32,123 nt of DNA from NCBI GenBank assembly GCA_026982655.1, contig JALSGO010000014.1, positions 1-32,123 on the forward strand. Reading direction: 5' to 3'. Positions 17,950 through 25,784 of the stretch are shown in pieces (positions within the stretch are counted from its first letter, which is position 1; each line of letters opens with the position of its first letter). This DNA comes from Candidatus Bipolaricaulota bacterium. Lineage in GTDB: Bacteria; Bipolaricaulota; Bipolaricaulia; RBG-16-55-9. Below the pieces are notes generated by a model, which worked only from the letters and a program-made list of their open reading frames with translations, was not told the DNA's origin and searched no databases. The position numbers and the translations under genes were made by a program.

Positions 17950-19434
17950 TTACTCGATCCCCTGCGCCTTCTGGAGCCTGCCGGAGTAGTCGATGTAGAC
18001 GGACTTCCACTCCGTGTACTCGTCGAGGGCGGCCAAGCCCGCCTCGCGCCCTCCGTTGCCCGTGTCCTTCACCCCGCCGAAGGGGAGGTGAATCTCTGCC
18101 CCGATCGTCCCGTGGTTGATGTAGGTGATCCCGGCTTCGAGATCTTCGATGGCCCGCATCGCCAGGTGGATGTCCCGGGTGAAGATCGCGGAGCTCAGCC
18201 CATAGGTCGTGTCGTTGGCTAGCCGTATGGCTTCGTCGTAGTCCCGCGCTTTGACCACGCAGAGCACCGGGCCAAAGATCTCCTCGCGGAAGATGCGCAT
18301 CTCGGGGGTGACGTCCACGAAGAGGGTCGGCTTGTAGAAGTAGCCCTGGGCCAGATCTCCCTCCGTGGCCCGCTCCCCGCCCAAGATCTTCGTGGCGCCC
18401 CCTCGAATCCCCAACTCCACATACCGATGGACGCGGTCGAGCTGGACCTCGTTGACCAGCGGGCCCACTTGCACGTCCGGGTCCAGGCCATCGCCCAAGC
18501 GCAGGGCCTGCGTCGCCTCTGCGAGGCGCTCGATGAGTCGGTCGTAAACGGGCTCGTGGACGATCAGTCGTGAGCAGGCGGTGCATCGCTGTCCCGTGGT
18601 GCCGAAGGCGCTCCAGACGATCGCTTCCACCGCCAGATCCAGGTCCGCGTCGTCCATTACGATGATCGGGTTCTTCCCCCCCATCTCCAGGTGCACGCGG
18701 ATGAGCTTTCGGGCCGCTCGGGTGTAGACGTCGCGTCCGACCTCGGTGGACCCCGTAAACGAGATCATGTCGATCTGGGGGTGTTCTACCAAGGGGCGGC
18801 CGGCTTCCTCGCCGTAGCCGAAGACGACGTTGAGCACCCCGGGAGGGAGCCCGGCCTCTTCGAAGATCCGGGCGAACTCGTAGGCCGTACGGGGCGTGTC
18901 CTCCGCAGGCTTCCAGACGAGGGTGTTCCCTGCCACCAGTGCCGGGAGGATCTTCCAGCTGGGAACGGCGATGGGGAAGTTCCAGGGGGTGATCAATCCG
19001 ATGCGCCCGATGGGCCGTCGGATCGCGAAGCAGGCCTTCGAAGGCAGCTCGGACGGGGTGGTGTACCCCAAGAGTCTTCGTCCCTCTCCGGCCATGTAAT
19101 AGGCCATATCGATGGCCTCTTGGACGTCTCCGCGGGCCTCGTTTAACACCTTGCCCATCTCCCGGGTCATCGTCCGGGCGAGTTCCTCCTTGCGCTCCTC
19201 GAGAAGGCGGGCCACCCGGTAGAGGATCTCCGCCCGTTTGGGCGCGGGAGTGCGGCTCCAGGCTGCGAAGGCCTGAGCGGCGGCGTCCACCGCCGCCCTC
19301 ACGTCCTCCCCCCGCGAGCGGGGAAACTCCCCCAGCTCCTCTGCGGGACGGGCCGGGTTCGTCGAGACGAACGTCTCCCCGCTGCGGGCTTCCACCCACT
19401 CCCCACCGATCCAATTGCGATAGCGGGTTTCCAT
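17950..19434 (-). CDS. NAD(P)-dependent aldehyde dehydrogenase family protein
   Basis: [81 protein letters not shown]. Plausible start [14 protein letters not shown] at 19434. Confidence 0.96.
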   Translation of the reverse strand: METRYRNWIGGEWVEARSGETFVSTNPARPAEELGEFPRSRGEDVRAAVDAAAQAFAAWSRTPAPKRAEILYRVARLLEERKEELARTMTREMGKVLNEARGDVQEAIDMAYYMAGEGRRLLGYTTPSELPSKACFAIRRPIGRIGLITPWNFPIAVPSWKILPALVAGNTLVWKPAEDTPRTAYEFARIFEEAGLPPGVLNVVFGYGEEAGRPLVEHPQIDMISFTGSTEVGRDVYTRAARKLIRVHLEMGGKNPIIVMDDADLDLAVEAIVWSAFGTTGQRCTACSRLIVHEPVYDRLIERLAEATQALRLGDGLDPDVQVGPLVNEVQLDRVHRYVELGIRGGATKILGGERATEGDLAQGYFYKPTLFVDVTPEMRIFREEIFGPVLCVVKARDYDEAIRLANDTTYGLSSAIFTRDIHLAMRAIEDLEAGITYINHGTIGAEIHLPFGGVKDTGNGGREAGLAALDEYTEWKSVYIDYSGRLQKAQGIE

Positions 19435-19461
19435 GGCATCCCCCTCCTTGCTCTTTGGCCG

Positions 19462-19491
19462 ATTATAGGGGGAAGCTGCGCGCCAAGGCAA
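19462..19491 (-). promoter_or_regulatory. Candidate sigma70-like promoter for the aldehyde dehydrogenase
   Basis: Minus strand TTGCCT (19491-19486), 18 bp spacer, TATAAT (19467-19462), with a GGAGG-type SD before the ATG. Confidence 0.6.
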
Positions 19492-19503
19492 CGCGCCCTC
19501 CGG

Positions 19504-19532
19504 TTGACAGGGGCGCAGGGAGCGTCTATAAT
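19504..19532 (+). promoter_or_regulatory. Consensus sigma70 promoter for the Rieske/cytochrome b/Rnf-like operon
   Basis: TTGACA (19504-19509), 17 bp spacer, TATAAT (19527-19532). Confidence 0.85.
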
Positions 19533-19629
19533 TCGAGCCGATTTTCGCTAGGATCGGAGCTCCAGGGCCGTGGCTCCTGCCGTTGATCCCGGTCATGGCC
19601 CGGCCGAGTCAGTGGAAGTAAAATAGCAA

Positions 19630-19709
19630 ACCGCCCTCACCGGGGGTTCCAAGGCGGTCCTGTGCCGGCGGAAGCGAGCAGGCAGGACCGACTCTATCGG
19701 ACGATAGAG
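19630..19709 (+). promoter_or_regulatory. Structured 5' leader with three hairpins, two mutually overlapping
   Basis: ACCGCC/GGCGGT (19630-19635/19653-19658), GGTCCTG/CAGGACC (19656-19662/19683-19689), CTCTATC/GATAGAG (19692-19698/19703-19709). Confidence 0.55.
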
Positions 19710-19749
19710 GGCGGACCAGGCTATCGCACGCACGAGTGACATCGACATC

Positions 19750-20376
19750 ATGAAGATAGGTCGCGTGGAAGAGGAGTTTCCCCTCTCGCCGGAGGCTCGA
19801 CGACTGACCCGGCGGAAGTTTCTGAGTCGGCTGGGGATCGGGGCTTTCGCCTTGAGCGCCGGGGCGTTTGCCACCAGCGTAGGGGCGTACATCCTTCCGA
19901 AACTGAACTTCGAACCCTCCTCCGTCTTCTCCATCGGGCGTCCCGAGGAGTACCAGGTCGGGGACATGCGGTTGCTGGAGTCCCAGCAAGTCTATGTCTT
20001 CCGCGCTCCGCTGGGCTTTCAAGTGGTCTCGGCCATCTGCACGCACTTGGGGTGCTCGTATCGACCCTTTGGACCGCCGAACGAGGAGTTCCCCTTGGTA
20101 CACGCCTTATGCCCTTGTCACGGCTCGGTCTTCGCGCGGGACGGGCGCGTGTTGGGAGGACCGGCTCCGCGTCCGCTGCCCTTTTACCACATCGACCTCA
20201 CGCCGGACGGACGGCTCTTGGTGGACAAGAGCGTAGTGCAGCTCACGGACCCCCTCAGCAAGGCGAGCGGGGAAGGCATCGGGCACAACCTCTACTTTGA
20301 CCCGGAGCGCCGGCAGCTGGTGGAAGGACCGCTCCCCGACGGGAGCGATTGCCTTCCGTGCCAGAAGGGAGGCTGA
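19750..20376 (+). CDS. Rieske [2Fe-2S] protein with Tat-like/TM anchor
   Basis: LTRRKFLSRLGIGAFALSAGAF anchor; CTHLGC and CPCHGS Rieske cluster motifs. Confidence 0.95.
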   Translation: MKIGRVEEEFPLSPEARRLTRRKFLSRLGIGAFALSAGAFATSVGAYILPKLNFEPSSVFSIGRPEEYQVGDMRLLESQQVYVFRAPLGFQVVSAICTHLGCSYRPFGPPNEEFPLVHALCPCHGSVFARDGRVLGGPAPRPLPFYHIDLTPDGRLLVDKSVVQLTDPLSKASGEGIGHNLYFDPERRQLVEGPLPDGSDCLPCQKGG

Positions 20377-20384
20377 GCCCACCG

Positions 20385-21161
20385 ATGGACCTCTTCTTCT
20401 ACGGGCTCATCGACCGGTGGGTGCTGCTTCAGCAGCAGATCCGCCGCAGCTCGGTGTGGATCTCCATCTTCCGCCGGGAGCATCTCCCTCAGACGGAGAC
20501 GGACTTCCTGGCCATGAACCGGAAGAACTTCTTCGTCCACATCCTGCCCGCCACCATCGACAAGCGGTCCCTGCGCATCACCTACAGCTGGTTCTGGATG
20601 GGGGTCATCGCGTTTTGGCTCTTCGTCATCCTGGTGGTCACGGGGATCTACCTGATGTTCTACTACGTCCCCTCGGTGGAGCGGGCCTTCGACACGGTGC
20701 GCCAGATCATCAATCAAGTCACCTTAGGGCGGTTCATCCGCAACCTGCACAAGTGGGCCGGGGAGTTCATGGTCTTGGCCGTCTTCCTGCACATGCTGCG
20801 GGTCTTCTACACCGGGGCGTACCAGAAGCCTCGAGAGTTCAACTGGGTCATCGGGATCTTTCTCTTTTTGATCACCATCATGTTCGCCTTCTCCGGGTAC
20901 ATCCTCCCCTGGGATCAGTTGGGGTACTACGCGGCGAAGATCGCCTGCAACATCGCGGAGAACGTCCCCTTTGCCGGCGATCAAGTCCGCCAAGCGCTCC
21001 TTGGGGTGAGCGACTGCAACAACTTAAACCAGTTCTCGCTGCTGCGCTGGTACGTGATCCACGTCTTCCTCCTGCCCGTGCTCATGGTCCTGCTCATCGC
21101 AATTCACTTCTGGCGAATCCGCAAGGACGAGTACACGATCCCGCCGGAGGAGGGAGCCTGA
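20385..21161 (+). CDS. Cytochrome b6-type cytochrome b N-terminal subunit
   Basis: LHKWAGEFMVLAVFLH and IHVFLLPVLMVLLIAIH heme-ligand pairs (13 and 14 intervening residues, b6-like); GYILPWDQLGYYA. Start taken at 20385 (MDLFFYGLIDRW). Confidence 0.93.
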   Translation: MDLFFYGLIDRWVLLQQQIRRSSVWISIFRREHLPQTETDFLAMNRKNFFVHILPATIDKRSLRITYSWFWMGVIAFWLFVILVVTGIYLMFYYVPSVERAFDTVRQIINQVTLGRFIRNLHKWAGEFMVLAVFLHMLRVFYTGAYQKPREFNWVIGIFLFLITIMFAFSGYILPWDQLGYYAAKIACNIAENVPFAGDQVRQALLGVSDCNNLNQFSLLRWYVIHVFLLPVLMVLLIAIHFWRIRKDEYTIPPEEGA

Positions 21162-22603
21162 TGGCCATCGTCGGCACCTTAAAGACCTTCAAAGGCGGGC
21201 GCTACTTCCCCCGCTTGGAGGGGCTACCCCGTGGACCCATTGTAGAGGCTCCCCTCCCCGCCCGGGTGAGGATCCCGCTGCGCCAGGGGTTCGGAGAGGA
21301 GCCGGACCTCCAAGTCCGGGTGGGCCAACGGGTGCGCACGGGCGAGGTGATCGCCCGCTCCGACGAGAAGATCTCCACCCCGGTGCTCTCCCCCCTCACG
21401 GGAACTGTGGTGAGCATTGAGGAGGGGGTTCATCCCCTGGACGGGGAACCGACCACGATCGTCCTCGTCGAAGCCGAAACGTCTCCCTCCGGCGCTTACG
21501 AGGACGATTGGGCTCCGCTGGAGGTTCCTCAGGGGAACTTCGAGCGCTGGGGGCCGGAGGAACTGGGGCGCATCCTGTACGAGGCCGGGGTGACCGCCTT
21601 GGGGAAGTGGGGATTTCCTACGGTATACCGCACCGCCCCTACGGAACCCTCTGCGATCAAAGCCTTGCTCATCAACGCGGTCGAAGCGGAACCCTACCTG
21701 CGGGGGGATCGCGCGCTCCTGTACGAGGAGTTTGAGAAGTTCGTGACCGGGATCAAGATCCTCAAGAGCGCCCTAGGCAACGTCGAGGTGCACGTAGGAA
21801 TCGGGTATGACCGGCCTCACATCCTGGCCGAGCTGGAGGCTCGGATGGAGTACCACGACTGGCTTTACCTTCACCCCCTGCTTCCCAAGTACCCCCAGGG
21901 AGAGGACGAGGTCCTGATCAAGACGATCCTCAACCGGGAAGTGCCTGCCGGTCGTCCCGCCGGCGAGCTGGGCGTTGTGGTGTGCGACGTACAGCAGGTG
22001 ATCGCTGCCTATGAGGCGGTCGTCGAAGCCCGTCCTCTGGTGGACCGGGTGATCTCCTTGGGGGGATCCGCGATGGCGCGCCCTGCCAACGCCCGGGTGC
22101 GTCTGGGGACACCCGTAGGGGATCTGTTGGAGGCCTTCGGCCATCGAGGCCCTTCCCGGGTCGTCCTGGGGGGACCGCTCCGGGGGAACTCCGTGACGGA
22201 CGTGGAAACCCCCGTTACCCGGGAGGTCCGCGCGCTGGTGGCGTTGGAGGAGCCCCGTTCCCCTTCGGCCGCCCTGCGCTGGGGCTTCCTCCCTCGGACC
22301 GACGCCCATGTCCGGCTTTTGCCCCCCCTGGGCCGCACGAAACGGGCCACCACCGCGTTGGTAGGGGGGACGAAGCCGTGCATCCGGTGCGGGGATTGTG
22401 TGGACGTATGCCCTCAGAACCTATTCCCCTTCGAGCTGGCCGAGGCCAGCAAGCAGGGGGACCTGGACCGAGCCGAGCGGATGGCGATCTTCGCCTGCAT
22501 CGAGTGTGGACTGTGCAGCTACGTCTGCCCCTCGAAGATCGACCTCCTCGAGGACATCCGAAGGGGCAAACGCTGGATCCGCGAGGAGAGGCTGGAGGCG
22601 TAG
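21161..22603 (+). CDS. rnfC: RnfC-like electron transport subunit with two 4Fe-4S motifs
   Basis: FKGGRYFPRLEG...APLPARVRIPLRQGFGEEPDLQVRVGQRVRTGEVIA; CIRCGDCVDVCP and CIECGLCSYVCPSKI. Start ATG 21161 overlaps the cytochrome b stop. Confidence 0.9.
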   Translation: MAIVGTLKTFKGGRYFPRLEGLPRGPIVEAPLPARVRIPLRQGFGEEPDLQVRVGQRVRTGEVIARSDEKISTPVLSPLTGTVVSIEEGVHPLDGEPTTIVLVEAETSPSGAYEDDWAPLEVPQGNFERWGPEELGRILYEAGVTALGKWGFPTVYRTAPTEPSAIKALLINAVEAEPYLRGDRALLYEEFEKFVTGIKILKSALGNVEVHVGIGYDRPHILAELEARMEYHDWLYLHPLLPKYPQGEDEVLIKTILNREVPAGRPAGELGVVVCDVQQVIAAYEAVVEARPLVDRVISLGGSAMARPANARVRLGTPVGDLLEAFGHRGPSRVVLGGPLRGNSVTDVETPVTREVRALVALEEPRSPSAALRWGFLPRTDAHVRLLPPLGRTKRATTALVGGTKPCIRCGDCVDVCPQNLFPFELAEASKQGDLDRAERMAIFACIECGLCSYVCPSKIDLLEDIRRGKRWIREERLEA

Positions 22604-22675
22604 GCGAAGTCGCAGCGAAGGTCTAGAAAAGGACGAGCACGAAGACGGAAACGAGAACGGGAAGGGGATGGAACC

Positions 22676-23758
22676 ATGAGGAATCCGACGGCGACGTCCT
22701 CGATCCCAACGGAGGCCTCGGGGCCGCAGCGAGAACGGGATCGGCGGGGTGGGCTCTTCCCCGCAGGGGGACGTTTTGCCGTTGCGCGAGCCCCCTACCT
22801 GCGCGATGGGGTAGGGGTGCGCGGCTACTTGGGGGCGTTTGCGGTCACCCTCCTACCGATCGTCGGGGGAGCGGTAGCGCTCTTCGGGCTCCACGTGCTC
22901 GCGCTCGTTGCCCTTTCCTACGCTGTAGGGCTTGGATTTCACCTGGCGTTCTCGCGGGGGCTTAGGCAGCCCCGTCCCAATGAGGGGATCTTCCTGACCG
23001 CGGTGCTCTTCGCGCTCGTGTTGCCCCCGAACCCGCCCTGGGGGTTGGTGGTGCTCGGGGCAGTCTTCGTCGCCCTGGCGCGGGAGCTCTTCGGCGGGCT
23101 GGGACGTTACCCGTTCCACCCCGCGCTTGTGGGGAAGGCCTTGCTGGTGATCCTCTTTCCCACGGCCATGACGCGCCTTTGGGAACCGCTCTCCGGGGGA
23201 GGGGCAGGGTTTACCCAATGGGCCCCTACGGAGATGGCCTCTCAAACCCCCTTAATGGCCGCGCTCCAGGGGCAGGAGGTGGCGCTGGGAACGTGGTTAG
23301 GCGGCCAAGCCGCCGGCTTGCTGGGAGGCGCTCCGGCAGGGTTGCTCTTGCTGGCGGGCCTGTGGCTCGCCTTTACCCGAGCGGTCGATTGGCGTATCCC
23401 TCTGGGAATGGTCCTCACGCTCGCCGTGGGGGGAGGCTTGTTGGGCATGCTCTATCCGGAGACCTTTGGCGGTGGGTTTCTGGCCCACCTCTTGGGGGGA
23501 GGCTTCCTGTTGGCCGCCTTCTGGCTGGCCGGCGATCCCGTGACGAGCCCCATGACGCCGCGGGGGAAGTGGATCTTTGCCGTGGGGACTGCCCTGCTTA
23601 TCGTGGTGTTGCGAGGCCTTACCCCCTGGCCGGAAGAGGCGATCGTCTTCGCCGTCCTTGCGATGAACGCCTTGGTCCCCTGGCTCGATCGAGTGGCCGC
23701 ACCCCGTCCCTTTGGGATGGAGGGGCACCGAGGGATGGGGAAGGGAGGGAATCGATGA
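22676..23758 (+). CDS. rnfD: RnfD/NqrB family membrane subunit
   Basis: RYPFHPALVGKALLVILFPTAMT, ASQTPL, LTLAVGGGLLGMLYPETFGGGFLAHLLGGGFLLAAFWLAGDPVTSPMTPRGKWIFAVGTALLIVVLRGLTPWPEEAIVFAVLAMNALVPWLDR. Confidence 0.9.
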   Translation: MRNPTATSSIPTEASGPQRERDRRGGLFPAGGRFAVARAPYLRDGVGVRGYLGAFAVTLLPIVGGAVALFGLHVLALVALSYAVGLGFHLAFSRGLRQPRPNEGIFLTAVLFALVLPPNPPWGLVVLGAVFVALARELFGGLGRYPFHPALVGKALLVILFPTAMTRLWEPLSGGGAGFTQWAPTEMASQTPLMAALQGQEVALGTWLGGQAAGLLGGAPAGLLLLAGLWLAFTRAVDWRIPLGMVLTLAVGGGLLGMLYPETFGGGFLAHLLGGGFLLAAFWLAGDPVTSPMTPRGKWIFAVGTALLIVVLRGLTPWPEEAIVFAVLAMNALVPWLDRVAAPRPFGMEGHRGMGKGGNR

Positions 23759-24717
23759 GGGACCGCCTGCATCAAGCACGCGAGGAGTGGGAAACCCGTC
23801 GCCGACGGGTCCGGCGACAAGCGGCGATCCTCGGCGGCCTGACGGTGGGGGTCCTCGTCAGCTACGCGCTGCTCACGTCCGCGGGTTGGAGGGACGTGGT
23901 GTTGGCTGCCCTCTTCGGGGGAATCGGCTGGGCCCTGCTCGGATCGGCTTTTCAGGCGCTCGTCGAGCGTGTGAGACGGGAAGGGGTCTTGCCCCCGCCC
24001 GTGCGCTCCCATCGCCTGGGGATCTCCTTCGTCTTGGGGTTCCTCGTCTTGGTGGGGTTCTACGGGATCTTACAGATCCCCGGGATCGTCGCGCCCATCG
24101 TGTTGGGGGCCCTCACGTGGATGTCCGGCCAGGAGCTCCTGCAGCTCCGAGAGGTCTCCCGGCCGAGGGCTTTTGTGTCGATAGGGGACGACGCGCATGT
24201 GCTGCCCGTCCTTCCGGGAACCCATCTCCTGACCGCCTTGGAAGAGGCCGGGTATCGCTTGCTCACCCAGTGCGGGCGCAAGGGGCAGTGCGCGACGTGT
24301 CGAGTACGAGTACGCGCGGGCGCGCGGACGTGGACGTCGAAAGAGCAAGGGGCGGCGCTCACTCCCCGCCAGAAGGGACAGGGATGGGTGCTCTCTTGCC
24401 AGGTGACCGTCGATCGGGACATGGAGATCGACCTCTTCAAGCCCCTGGTGCTGCGCTGGCCGTCCTTCCCGGCCCGCCGCCTCTCGGAGGCGGCCCGATC
24501 GCTGCGCCGGGCGTTGCCGGGCTTCCACTGCGAGGTCTGCGGCTACCGCCTCTGCGAGGAGTATGCCCAGGCGATCGCCGAGGGGAGAGAGCCGATTACC
24601 CGCTGCCTGCCCGGAGGGGAACCCGTCCTCCGACGTCTGGAAGAGATCGCACAGCGCGAGAAGATCGTCCTGCGGAAGGCGGAAAAGACGGAGCCGGAAA
24701 GGAGAGGGGAGGGCTGA
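23755..24717 (+). CDS. Membrane-anchored fusion of an NqrF-type 2Fe-2S ferredoxin domain and an RnfB-type Fes (4Fe-4S) domain
   Basis: About 3-4 N-terminal TM segments; CGRKGQCATCRVRV...LSCQ; then HCEVCGYRLCEEYAQAIAEGREPITRCLPGG. Start ATG 23755 overlaps the rnfD stop (ATGA). Confidence 0.85.
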   Translation: MRDRLHQAREEWETRRRRVRRQAAILGGLTVGVLVSYALLTSAGWRDVVLAALFGGIGWALLGSAFQALVERVRREGVLPPPVRSHRLGISFVLGFLVLVGFYGILQIPGIVAPIVLGALTWMSGQELLQLREVSRPRAFVSIGDDAHVLPVLPGTHLLTALEEAGYRLLTQCGRKGQCATCRVRVRAGARTWTSKEQGAALTPRQKGQGWVLSCQVTVDRDMEIDLFKPLVLRWPSFPARRLSEAARSLRRALPGFHCEVCGYRLCEEYAQAIAEGREPITRCLPGGEPVLRRLEEIAQREKIVLRKAEKTEPERRGEG

Positions 24718-24722
24718 TTGCA

Positions 24723-25784
24723 GTGCCCAAGGTGATCATCCTCGGCCAGGAGGAGATCGAGGTCGAAGCGGGAGCGAACCTCCTGCGGGTGATCCAACAA
24801 CACGGCTACGATCGGGCACTCCCGGCTACCTGCGACGGACGGTGCACCTGTAGCACCTGTGCCGTGCGGGTGCTCAAGGGGGGCGACGAGGTCAAGCCCT
24901 GCGAGAAGGACCTCCTCAAGGACAAGATCGAGAAGAACTGGCGACTCTCCTGCCAGGTCCTCGTCGAGCAGGACATCGAGGTGGAGGTCCCCGGGTATGA
25001 AGTCGCCGAGGCCCTCGAGATCGAGCCGGGCCTTTTGGCGGACATCTTGGACTACTGCGCCGAACACCTTCCCCTCGCCCACATACGCTCCGGACAACGC
25101 ATCACGCTCAAGCGCCTGCGGGATCTGAGACGGCGTGTCCATGCCCTCGTGGAGGGCGGCGGCGATCCCCCGGACTTCGAGATCCTGCGGGACCTGTTGG
25201 TCTACCTGTTGGACCGTGACTTGGTGAAGGAAATCCCTTCGCGCCATCCCTTCACCGAGCGGACCGTGGAGATGATGGTTCAGGTCTTTGAGAAGCGTAT
25301 CCCTGCCCCCCTCGAGGAGCGCGAGGAGATCCTCACCTATCCCTATTACCTCTACGTGGTCTTCGCCCTCTTCTTCTTCCTGCTAGGGGGGTTGAGCATC
25401 TATGCGCTGTTCGTGGACGCCCCGCTGGAGCAGGCGGCCACCCCGACCTTCACTCCCAACCCCGAGAAGGCCCCGTGGTATTTCCTAGGGATCCAAGAGC
25501 TGTTGGCCATCTCCCCGAACTTGGGCGGGTTCCTCAACTCCATCGCCTTGGGCGGGGTCATCCTGCCGGGGTTGCTCGTCTTCTTCTGGATGGCCATCCC
25601 CTACATCGAGCACCGTCTCGAGTTTTGGCGCTCCGATCGCTCTCAACCGCCGGGACGCCGACTCCGGGAGCGGCCGGTAACCGTAGCCCTCTTCACCCTA
25701 ACGGTCTTCCTGTTTGTGGCCTTGATCATCGTCGGGACGTACTTCCGCGGCCCGAACTGGGAGTTCGTCCTCCCCTGGCGCTAG
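24723..25784 (+). CDS. 2Fe-2S ferredoxin domain fused to a cytochrome b C-terminal (subunit IV/PetD-like) domain
   Basis: CDGRCTCSTCAVRVLKGG...LSCQVLVEQDIEVEVP, then YYLYVVFALFFFLLGGLSIYALFVDAPLEQAATPTFTPNPEKAPWYFLGIQELLAISP and TM helices. Start inferred as GTG 24723. Confidence 0.85.
   Translation: MPKVIILGQEEIEVEAGANLLRVIQQHGYDRALPATCDGRCTCSTCAVRVLKGGDEVKPCEKDLLKDKIEKNWRLSCQVLVEQDIEVEVPGYEVAEALEIEPGLLADILDYCAEHLPLAHIRSGQRITLKRLRDLRRRVHALVEGGGDPPDFEILRDLLVYLLDRDLVKEIPSRHPFTERTVEMMVQVFEKRIPAPLEEREEILTYPYYLYVVFALFFFLLGGLSIYALFVDAPLEQAATPTFTPNPEKAPWYFLGIQELLAISPNLGGFLNSIALGGVILPGLLVFFWMAIPYIEHRLEFWRSDRSQPPGRRLRERPVTVALFTLTVFLFVALIIVGTYFRGPNWEFVLPWR

Noticed and set aside
17918-19414. 498-aa minus-strand ORF
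   Set aside because: Arg/Gly/Pro-rich out-of-frame reading within the aldehyde dehydrogenase gene; no domain pattern.
20297-21160. Upstream part of the 768-aa ORF ending at 22603
   Set aside because: Out-of-frame reading through cytochrome b; the RnfC protein proper begins at ATG 21161, so a giant fusion is not supported.
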